A stretch of 16,233 nt of DNA, from NCBI GenBank assembly GCA_005223375.1, contig RXOD01005043.1:1-16233 (forward strand), read 5' to 3'. This stretch comes from Amoebophrya sp. AT5.2. Lineage: Eukaryota > Sar > Dinophyceae > Syndiniales > Amoebophryaceae. Both the position numbers and the translations under genes were made by a program. The first letter of the stretch is position 1; each line of letters starts with the position of its first letter. The notes beneath the pieces were generated by a model. It was given only the letters and a program-made list of their open reading frames with translations, had not been told where the DNA came from and made no database searches. Positions 1 to 8,744 of the stretch are shown piece by piece.

Positions 1-535
1 CACTAATCAACGACTCTCGAACTGGACACCTTTTGTGCTCGTCTGGCTGCTGAGCAGTTTCGGTTGTATCCTTGCAGATGCAGGCTGGAGTCGTTCGCCT
101 GGTCCTGTAAGGATGTCACTTGATTCGTTCGGTAAAAACGGTATGCGTAAATCGCTTGCACTTGCACTTGCAGCGCGTCGGAATCGGTTGTCGTCACCGA
201 AAAGTCGGTCGTTGGACGGATGGATGCTCGTTGTCGTTCGTGTTTCGGGGTTTTGGATTGATGGCAGATACCCCTCGTCGCTACAGCCCAGCAATGACTT
301 TTGTTTAAGTAATATTACGACAGTCGTTGATGTTGAACCTTTATCGATGGCACCAGGACGATTCATCTGCCCCTTTTGATGATCGCAACATTTTCTCGAT
401 CAAGCAAGAACTTCCTTTTCCGTATACCTGCAGTTCTTCGCCTTCGCGCATAAATACACTTCTCGGGGGAATTCAGACTGTTTTCATCGCCGACCCATCA
501 TTGCGACTCACTGAATAGCTGAATGAAGGAAAGCG
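1..535. other. Upstream region, no supported gene
   Basis: I see no convincing gene here. Short open stretches exist on both strands, but none resembles a known protein and none connects clearly to the gene starting at 536. A small tandem repeat (three copies of CTTGCA) lies at 155-172. The region may hold the promoter and 5' leader of the downstream gene, or the 3' flank of a gene outside the window; nothing in the sequence decides this. Confidence 0.5.
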
Positions 536-3500
536 ATGGAAAGTAGTAGCGCGACTGGGGAGCAGAGACCATCGGAAGCGCAACTCGCCGCAACCCGGCG
601 TCGCCAGGAGCAGCTACAGTATCAGGCGGCCGCTCTTCCTCCCTTGACGTCCAGCGACTACTTTCATCAAGCCGAGCCGATCGGCTTCAATACAGCGAGA
701 GATACAGCAGCGAGAAATCCTCTCACGCCGAGGAGCGGGAGAGGTGCGATTGGATTTTCCGCCGATTTTCCGTTCACGCTCTCGGTGCCATCCTTAGATT
801 CTCGCACAGGAGGATCGCACACGCGTTTTGTCGAGGGGATCCCGGAGCCGCACTGGGCGCTGGACCTGCCACTTCTCACCCGTACCTAAGTATAGCTTTC
901 TTCCTGAAGATGAAAAATGACAATGAGTTTTACCTATGAAGTAAGTAAGTACTTGCCGTAAATATTTTATCTATGACTCTCTCATAATCTTCAGCCCGTC
1001 GGCGCAGCAGGTCCCGCGGCACGAGTGCTGTCAGGGAGCAGTCGCAACAAACCCGGGCTGGTGCGACCTCGAGTAAGGGCTCCGCATCGATATCGCCCGG
1101 ATCCTCGCCCGCTCTGCCCGTAGAAACCGAAAACGAGTTGTACGGCAACGACGCTGGTAACGAAGTCTCGGATCTTGGTAACGGTAACGAAATGCCGCCC
1201 GATGCGAGGGCCGACTTCGAGAGGGAACTGGCGGCGGCGCGGCGCCTGGCCCAGGAGCTCATGGCCGAGCGGCAGGCTTTGCTGGCCGACCGGGGCAGGG
1301 ACTTTGACAGGAGAGACTTCTCCACCGGTATCCTTCCGCAGCAGTCTAGAGACCTGGGTGCAGGGTTCTACTCCGCGCGCGGTCCCGGGCCCCGGCCGCA
1401 GATGTTCCAACAGGGCTACAACCTCTCGAGCTATAACGCGGACGGATACGCCGGCTACGCGCTTCAACGTCTACCGGCTTCAACGATGGGTGCACCGCCG
1501 TACCGCTACAACGAGTACGACTACCAGCAGCCGATGCCGAACCGCCCCAACGAGTTCGACCTACAACGAGAGCGACTCCCAACGAGTACAAACCCTGTTG
1601 CTCCTGTTGCCCCGCCAGATGCCTCGTCCGAGCCAGGGGTGCCGGCACAAGGCGGGGCTCCGCAAGTGGCACAACAAGCAGTACCACTGCCAGTGACACC
1701 GCCAGTGCCACAACCCGAGGGTCAACCGCCAGTGACACCGCAGCGCCAACCGGACATCGCCGCGCCGAGCCCCGTTTCGCAGCCCCCAGCGGTCGTGGAT
1801 GCAATTAATCCGGAATTATCAAGCGCCACTAGCGCCCCAACTCCTGCTCCGCCCGCTTCCGCTCCGGCAGCACCCCCTTCTTCGGCTGCGCCGGTCGCGC
1901 CGGCAGCGTCCTCGCCAACGCAGGCCTTATCGCGCCCGGCTCCTACGGGCGCAGCAGTAGGTGCGTCCAGCAGCGCAACTCCTTACGCGAATATGGGTAC
2001 TTCGGAACCCTTGCCTGCGATGCAGGCCCAGGCCGCGGCAAGCCTTCCCCAGCCGCAGCTGCCGCAGCTGCTGGGTGTCGGGGGAATGAATTCCCAACAG
2101 GCGGCTTTGGTGAACCAGCAACAGTACGGGGGCTACATCCCGCCATCGGTCGCAGACGGGTACAATTCCCCCTATCAAATGTACCCGGGAGCGGCCCCGC
2201 CCGCAATGGACCTGCGGCAGCGGATCGTGGTCCCGGGTACAGACGCAGGCCTCATGCAGCAGCAGCAGGCCTATGCGGCTCCGGCTTCCCCGCCGCTTTT
2301 CGGGCAGACCGGCCCCGCTTCTCCGTCGCTGCAGCAACCGCTCTTAATGCAGCAGCCGCCTGTTCTGCAGCAGCAAGTCGGCGAGGCTAGCAAGAACAGC
2401 CTCCTAATCGCGGAGAATAAACGGGGACCCCCACCGCCGGCAACTTCTTCGACGGTTCAGATCGAGATGGCCGAGGCGAAGGGAGCAAGTATGATTCCGG
2501 GGGAGGAGGGAAAACAGGGCTCGGAGGGAGAGCCGGCGAAGAAGGCCGGGAAGAAGAAGCCCAAGGTGCACGCGGTGCCGGGCAAGGGGCGCGGCGGCGC
2601 GCTCGGGGCGCTGATGATGGTCGCGAGCGTCGTTCAGGCCGAGGAGGACGACGAGGACGACGGGCAGCCGAAGCAGAGCTTTCTGGAGCTGGTCGAAACC
2701 ATCGAGCTGCCGTTTCTTATCCGCGTCCCGCTCCAGTACGTTTTCCTCCCATTAATCGATCTGCTCCTCTGGATCTGGTTTTCCATCGTCTGGCGGATCA
2801 CCCGACTCATCCTCGTGATTCCCTGCTTCTTCCTCTACCAGGGCATGTGCTTTCTGCTCGGCGGCGGAGACGAACTGGTGTACTGCGTGTACGGGGTGGC
2901 GCTGGCGTTCTTCGGGGGGCAGTACCACACCGCCACCGCCGCGATCGCGGCCTTCAACATGGGGGGTGGCGGCGAGATCCTGGAGCACTTCGCCGCGATT
3001 CGGGACAACATCAAGTTCATCGCGGCGCAGACCGTGGCGGACGACGCGGAGGACCTCGACGGGGACGGGGTGGCGGACGTGCTGCAAATCTCCAACCGGG
3101 AGTTCGTGAAGCGGAAAATCCTTTTGTTTTTAGAACACTGCGATCCGAGCCGGTTGTCGGAGGCGATCATGGCCACGTACGGAGGCACGGTGGGGGTGTT
3201 GCTAACCGTGAGCTGCGCGGCGGCAGCGCTCACGAGTCTGGGGGTGTCGATGGCGATGCTCTCCGGGAAACTCGCGGCCTACACGCTCACGCCCTTCATC
3301 ATCAAGTGCATGGGCGGCAGATACAAGTACCTATTGATTCTTTCATATTTACACGTATAAATTGCGATTTATTGGAATCATGCACAGGAGATGGAGTTGA
3401 GATCGACGCTGATATATAGAAATGTTCATCAGTGTAGCTAGGTTATGTAGAAAGGAGCCAGGTCTCGCACTGCCGCCACTGCTGCATTTGCGATGGGCGC

Positions 3501-3975
3501 TGAGTCTGGAGCTGATACCTTAGATCGGAGCACTGAAGAGCAGAGGCACCAAAAAATGAATCGGAAATGAAAATCCCATGCCCCCCCAATCCTCGACATA
3601 GAAATCAAAAAACCCCACTCACTCAGGAAATGGGTGCACACCTTCGTGAATTACATCACCATTTTGCTGTGCCTCTTCCTGGCGTTCTACTTTCAAGAGG
3701 TGACCTATCGCCTACAGTCCGCGCTGAACGGCGGCTGCATCTTTGCTGAAAGCGCGCTGATGTGGTACTACCGCGCGGTGAAGCCGGACCCGGAGTTCGA
3801 TTTGGACACGACCATGCTGGACGAGTACATCGGGTGGTCCCTGGCCGCCGTGGGGCTGGTGTTCCAGGTCTCCGACCACGTGCACGTGCTGCACTGGCCC
3901 TACAATTTGTTTGTGGCGCCGCTGTTGTTCGTGAACTGGCTCGTCAAGTACCTCGCAGGACTGTTGCTCAGTTAG
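536..3975 (+). CDS. Multi-pass membrane protein with long disordered N-terminus, unknown function
   Basis: Three exons: 536-881, 995-3326 and 3627-3975 (TAG stop), joined by two GT-AG introns, both with GTACCT donors, that keep frame exactly (1008 residues). ATG 536 is the first Met after an in-frame TGA at 524. Residues 1 to about 620 are low complexity and rich in Pro, Gln, Ala and Ser. A Lys-rich patch (about 630-639) and an acidic run (about 665-671) precede the membrane part. Hydrophobic segments lie at about 690-712, 716-740, 745-757, 845-875, 898-918, 965-985 and 990-1006. Between them, residues 802-811 read DLDGDGVADV, which looks like a calcium-binding EF-hand loop without an obvious full helix-loop-helix. 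From memory, and with low certainty, similar membrane domains with the same acidic loop occur in dinoflagellate proteins of unknown role. I assign no function. The exon structure is well supported by frame and splice sites. Confidence 0.8.
882..994 (+). other. GT-AG intron 1 of the membrane protein gene
   Basis: It starts GTACCTAAG and ends ATCTTCAG. Removing it joins codon position 1 (base 881) to positions 2-3 (995-996) and keeps the frame open. Without removal the first exon stops at 887-889. It contains an AAGT microsatellite near 940-952. Confidence 0.85.
3327..3626 (+). other. GT-AG intron 2 of the membrane protein gene
   Basis: It starts GTACCTATTG and ends CACTCAG. The split codon AA|G encodes Lys and joins residue 893 to the downstream membrane segments. 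Without splicing the upstream frame stops at 3358. The intron is AT-richer than the flanking exons. Confidence 0.85.
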
Positions 3976-4923
3976 GGAGGTCGTGCTGGGAAGCATAGAC
4001 CGATGCTCGGATTCTTTTTTTCCGCAATGAATGTATGAAGATAACGATAAAGTAATTTTCTAGTGACAAATGATTTCTTATTCTTAGGCGATTCCAAGTT
4101 GAATACGGGTAGGCATCCGATAAACAAAATAGCAGCACACCGGCTCGAGTGGGCGTGTAAATTGTGACACCGAGTTTTTGTCTAAGTAGTTTTTCTTCCA
4201 CACAATTAGATTCTAAGCTGCGAGCTCCCGACTCCTCGGCTGATTCGGGAGCGCAACGCATATACAGTAAAGCGCGATCAAGTTGTTGTACTCATGGCGA
4301 CCCGCCCATTCCATCCATCAGTCCGAATGGCAATGGCATTCTGTTTTTAGTTCAGTCGAACTCCTGATGACGCACAGAAAGCAGTTTCTTATCCTTCGAA
4401 TGAGCCTGATCTGAGATAAAGTCACGTCGAGGCAGAGGCCGCAACAGCCGACACACTCTCTGGATGTGGCCCGAGGAGGGACGAGTTGCGTCGCGCCTGT
4501 TGTATCGAGAGTTCGCCTGAGTGAGAATGTTTTCGCGAGTGTACTAATACTTGATGCCCCTCGTCGGCTCGAGCAAATGAGGGGACCAATTTAATCGGGC
4601 GTGAAGATACGGTCAAAGCAGTACGTCACACAACTGCTTGATGAAACGTCGACGACTTTCAAATCTTATCAACCTCCAGCTATAGATAGAAGTAGCTCGA
4701 AATATGTTGCGCGGGGGCGGGTCAGGCCGGCGCGCGGCGCCTCCGTAGTGAGGGCTGCTTTCCGCCGACGCCTGCGTGGTCAGACGACGGCCTGTCTCCG
4801 CAGCTTGGACGACTGCTAGTTGCCGAGAACCGCGTCAGACAGTTTCACACGAGAGTACCAGCCGGCGTCGGGAAATAATCGAGCCAGCAGGGGCCGCCGA
4901 GTCCGACTGTGGCTCCACACAAG
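3976..4923. other. Intergenic spacer, membrane protein gene to DRC3
   Basis: I found no gene in these 948 bases. The first 400 bases are AT-rich and probably 3' untranslated or flanking sequence. A small inverted repeat (GCTCCCGA at 4224-4231 against TCGGGAGC at 4245-4252) could form an 8-bp stem. The last 200 bases turn GC-rich and probably contain the DRC3 leader. I recognise no promoter motif. Confidence 0.5.
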
Positions 4924-7836
4924 ATGGTCGCGATGGGCTCCAGCACGGCCGGGGGAGCCACGGGCTCGAAGCCGAAAGCGGGGGGGAAGTCGAAGAAGGA
5001 CTTGGTGGTGGAGCCGGCGGTGATAGATTTGCTGGCGCTGCGCGAGGGGGTGAAGGACGACGAAAACATCGGGCGCGGCCGCGTGGGCGGTAAGGATGCC
5101 GGCCAGAGCAGCGGGCCGGGTGAGGGGCAGGGGGCGCTGACCCAGGCGGGAGGCGCAACGTCTGCGTCCGCAGGAGGCGCGGGCGGGGATTTATGGTGAG
5201 ACCAGCGATGGTAAGTGGCTGTACGTAGTGTGTGAAAGTGATAGTGCGTTTTGGTTTTGGGGGGCTCTTCGGCGTCCCCTCTCGCTAAGTCCTGGAAAGA
5301 GGTACGCGAAAGGGGCAGCGACACGGCTATCCGCGGTGGGGAGACCACTGGCGACGCTGCATCCTTCCTACAGCGGAGGTTGGCAATAGATCACTACAGC
5401 ATTCGTGGGCGCTCTACTTCACCATTCACATTCTATTGCTAGTATATGTGGCCTGTTGCTGTTACTGTTTCTGTTTCTGGTACTGTTTCCTTGCCTCCCT
5501 CCCAATGGTTCGTCGTCACCAAGGGAGCTATCCCTCTTCGTAATTCCCCCTATCCCATGGGGCATCTCTCTAACTCCATCCCAGACCCCAACCATCGCTG
5601 GTCCTCTTCATAGGATTTGCCAGACCCGATAAACTTTCCGAATGCCAAGAGCCTGAAGCTGTCGTACCGGAATATCGCGGAGATTGCCAACCTGAACAAC
5701 TTCGACACCCTCCAAAAACTTCAGCTCGACAACAACATCATCGACCGCATCGACAACCTCGACCACCTCCACAACCTCACGTGGCTCGGTATCTACAAGT
5801 TTTACCGATCATGATATGTTGGATATCGCTTTTTTATCAATGTCCATGTCCTGCTGCTCTGACTGTCTGTTGTCCTCTCTCGATATAGTTCAACAACATT
5901 CATGTTCATCGGACAGACCTGAGCTTCAACAACATCCGGGAGATCCAGGGGCTGGAGAACCTGGTGAAGCTGGAGGATTTGTCGCTCTACAACAACCACA
6001 TCGAGGAGATTACCGGCCTCGACAACTGCAAGCAGCTCAACGTCCTCTCCCTCGGCAGAAACCGCATCTCGGACCTGAAGCAGGTATTCAAAAATACAAC
6101 TTGCTATAGACTTTTACTTCTGTAAACTTCGGGATGTTATCAAGCACACAGAGCTCGAGCTCCAGCTAGAGCCCATGGCTATGCAAGAGGGGGATTTTGT
6201 TATAATAAATTATCCCCGCTAAAAAAAAATCGAAAAAGGTGAACTACCTGCGGCGGTTTCCGAATTTGCGGTGTGTGTGCTTCGAGGGCAATAAAATGTG
6301 CACGCTGGACAGCTACCACCAGCACGTCCTTGCCTACCTCCAACACCTGGTCTACCTCGACTACGTCCTCATCGACAAAAAGCAGGTCGCGCAGATACAG
6401 GTACTGCGAGGACTGCTGGGTCTCTTGACCTATGTTCCCTCCTTTGCCTTTCCATCAATAAATCCACTTTTTTGTAAATACAAATCGACTTCAGGAAAGC
6501 TACCAATTAGACGAGCTGACGGAGCTGAAGGAGCAGGAGGTGGAGGAGGCTGCGAAGGCGGTCACGCTCTCGGAAAAGAAGCAACAGGAGGAGAAGCTAA
6601 AGCAGTCCTTTTTGGATACAACCAACAACCTGTACGAGGACTTGTTCGGGGAAATCCCGGAGCACGTCGCCGCCCTGAACTGCCTCCCGGGTCTGAAGGA
6701 GGAGTACAGAGAAAGACTCACGGAGCTGTTGAAAACGCTGTACTCACAGGTGCAGGACAAAAACGAAGACCGACTCAAGAAAGTCGCGGTATCGCGGTTC
6801 ACCTACTTCGCTGTTTCTGTTGCTTGATGTTGGTGCCGATGGTTTGTGCTTTATCGATCTGATCGATCTGATCTATACATCTGGGCCAGGTGTTCAACAA
6901 GCAAATCGAGCAGACGTACGTGAACTCCGAGGCGGAGTCTGCGGGGCTGCTGAAGTCCTTTCTGGCGAAGAAGAAAAAGCTCCTTGTCACCGTGAAAGAG
7001 CAGACGGCAGGCGGGATTCTCACGGACGAAGCGGCGGCGATTCTGAAGGACCTGGAAAAAGACCTGGAAAGTATAGACCACGACCTCATGAAGGTGGAAA
7101 TCGAACTCCTCACCACCGTCGAAGACTTCGTGCTGGCGTTCGAGGTAGCTTATAGCTCATTAGGCTCAGCCACGAGCAGAGCAAAGGGATGCATTCTAAT
7201 TTTGTGTCTCAGGTCAATCGGCCGACTGCTGCTCTCGCGTTTGCGATCAGGAGATAAATGAAATGAACACAACAGTCGCAAGTTGGCGAGCTGATTAAGG
7301 TGATGGCGAATGCGGGGAAGGAGTTTTACGGGTTTCTGGAGGAAACCGAGAACACGTTTAAAAACGACCTCCTGCTTGCCGCCAGCACGGAGATGGAGGC
7401 GGTCGCGTCACAGCCAGAAATCATGGAGGTACTTCTTATCGCCATAGCCTTTCAGTTTCATCGGCTTTCAGTTTCGAAACCGATATGAAACCCTCTATCG
7501 ATGGCCGATACAGTGGGCAATAAAATTACAAATTCAAAACAACAGCACGGCGAGGACGCGCGTCGGCAGCAGCTGTTGGCCGATCGCGAGGGCATGACTC
7601 AGGCGCTGGCAGGTTTCTCGGACGCGCACCTGTTGGCGATTCAGACCAAGGATGACGGCATGCAGGCGCAGATGTCCGGGTGGATGCAAAGCTTCTTCGA
7701 CGGCAAGCAGAAGTTCTTGATTAGCCGGAACCGAACCCGCGTGCTGGAGATCAAGCAGCAAATCGAAACGCAGTCGGCAGAGCTGGCGTACTACCTGGCG
7801 ATCGGCGACGCTCTAGAGGAGGAGGAGGACGACTGA
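4924..7836 (+). CDS. DRC3: Dynein regulatory complex subunit 3 (LRR and coiled coil)
   Basis: The product is subunit 3 of the nexin-dynein regulatory complex, which links outer-doublet microtubules and controls dynein in motile cilia. Eight exons: 4924-5191, 5618-5788, 5917-6083, 6239-6400, 6495-6788, 6890-7144, 7276-7428 and 7546-7836, giving 586 residues (human protein: 523). Leucine-rich repeats span about residues 97-225 (LQKLQLDNNIIDRIDNLDHL, then LSFNNIREIQGLENL), followed by an LRR cap ending LVYLDY near 249. A Glu/Lys/Gln-rich coiled coil runs from about 257 to the C-terminus, which ends in an acidic EEEEDD tail. The order and sequence match DRC3/LRRC48 throughout, including PAVIDLL near the N-terminus. 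ATG 4924 is the first Met; 4933 is possible. Introns 2-7 are GT-AG. Intron 1 is non-canonical (separate entry). A GT-AG alternative, 5090 (GTAAGG) to 5623, would give 550 residues. Confidence 0.9.
5192..5612 (+). mobile_element. Introner-like element forming DRC3 intron 1
   Basis: A 421-bp insertion is flanked by the 5-bp direct repeat GGATT (5187-5191 and 5613-5617). Its ends are inverted repeats: 5192-5212 against the complement of 5591-5612 matches at 19 of 22 aligned columns, including a perfect 12-bp core ACCAGCGATGGT. Removing the element plus one direct repeat (426 bp) restores the DRC3 frame through Asp-Leu-Pro (gat|ttg|cca). None of the repeat-compatible junctions is GT-AG; the nearest is GA-AG. 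This is the signature of a DNA-transposon-derived intron with terminal inverted repeats and a target-site duplication. No transposase is encoded, so it would be non-autonomous. Confidence 0.75.
5789..5916 (+). other. GT-AG intron 2 of DRC3
   Basis: It starts GTATCT and ends GGACAG. It splits an Asp codon (g|ac) in the leucine-rich repeat WLDLSFNN, and removal gives an uninterrupted LRR. Confidence 0.88.
6084..6238 (+). other. GT-AG intron 3 of DRC3
   Basis: It starts GTATTC and ends CGAAAAAG. It is a phase 0 intron between Lys-Gln and Val-Asn-Tyr-Leu-Arg-Arg. The AAAAAG acceptor is purine-rich and lacks the usual polypyrimidine tract next to the AG. Confidence 0.82.
6401..6494 (+). other. 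GT-AG intron 4 of DRC3
   Basis: It starts GTACTG and ends GACTTCAG, phase 0. It joins the end of the LRR cap region to the start of the coiled coil (ESYQLDEL). Confidence 0.88.
6789..6889 (+). other. GT-AG intron 5 of DRC3
   Basis: It starts GTATCG and ends GGGCCAG, phase 0. It contains a short tandem GATCGATCT repeat around 6853-6874. Confidence 0.85.
7145..7275 (+). other. GT-AG intron 6 of DRC3
   Basis: It starts GTAGCT and ends ACACAACAG, phase 0. Removal joins VLAFE to SQVGELIKV, matching the family in this region. Confidence 0.82.
7429..7545 (+). other. GT-AG intron 7 of DRC3
   Basis: It starts GTACTT and ends AACAACAG, phase 0. Removal joins EIME to HGEDARRQQL. Confidence 0.82.
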
Positions 7837-8744
7837 AAGGGTGGCAGAAACGCTTAGTCTATTATCGGACAATATAGAATTTAAAATCGGAATCTGAGTT
7901 TCGCAATCGAAAAATTAGCTGATTATACGCGGCTGGTGCAATTGCAGCCCACAGCCCAGTGCCAGAGTTTGTAATCGGATACAGCCGGAGGACGGAAACC
8001 GGAAAACGGTTTGCCGCGAAGAAGAAGTCTGAGTCGAAGAATTGCCACGCCGCACGGTGTTATTGAGACAAAAGCTATCGCTGTAAAATGAACACATGTA
8101 CAGAAAGTGTTGAGATATGACCAGCAGGTACAGGAAGAGTTTCCTGTCCCGCAGCTTTGTACTCGCTGCCACGATTGATCCTGGCCCGCAGCCAAGGTTT
8201 TTTTTTTCTCCGATAGCTCGCTGTGCTTGTACGTAAGAATATAGATGCGTAACTACTCAAGATCGAGCGCACAAAGAGAGAGCTGGTATACCGGAGCGGA
8301 TGTGTGTGGGAGAGACCGAAAAACGGCAGATACTGCAGTGCAAGGGGCCGCAAAAACGCAAAGAGGCGAAAGTGTAGTACCAAAAACAAGAAAGTAAACG
8401 CCGACGAGCGCCAGCGCTATCTGGGGCCTTAGAAGAAAAGTCCAGAAGAAAATGCTTACTCTTAATTCCACCAGTTCCAGGTCCATCGAGTGAGCTTTTT
8501 GGGTGAGCACGGGTGGAAGCCAGGGAAGACTCGGTGAAAGCAGCCAGCATCGCACCAGCGGCAGCTCTTTTTCATCTCGCCGTTCCGGGCATATCGGTCG
8601 ACGTGTTGGTGCACTTCTGCTGCAGCTTGGGACGACGGACCGGCTGGTGGTGGGTGTGGTTGCGTCGGACACGGGGACGGGGCGGTTCTGATTCCCAGGG
8701 AACAAAAGCGACCGCACGGGAACGAGCCTCATCCATCGAGCAGG
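7837..8744. other. Intergenic spacer, DRC3 to BBS2
   Basis: I see no supported gene in these 908 bases. There is a T9 run near 8200 and GC-richer sequence from about 8500 that probably carries the BBS2 leader. A reverse-strand open stretch (8253-8732) contains one hydrophobic segment but resembles nothing I know. The BBS2 start ATG is preceded by GAGCAGG, so an AG lies two bases upstream of it. That would suit a trans-splice acceptor, but I cannot show that it is used. Confidence 0.5.

Noticed and set aside
35..379. Forward open frame of 114 codons upstream of the first gene
   Set aside because: It lacks an ATG at its start, resembles no known protein, and has no convincing splice into the downstream gene.
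4601..5093. Forward open frames overlapping the DRC3 leader and first exon
   Set aside because: They are in a different frame from DRC3 exon 1, whose PAVIDLL segment matches the family, and look like GC-driven open frames.
5090..5623. GTAAGG...CCAG as DRC3 intron 1
   Set aside because: It is in frame and possible, but it does not explain the inverted ends and in-frame GGATT repeats at 5187-5617. Kept only as an alternative.
8253..8732. Reverse-strand open frame of 159 codons with a hydrophobic segment
   Set aside because: It has no recognisable similarity, sits in a spacer next to the BBS2 leader, and has no other coding evidence.
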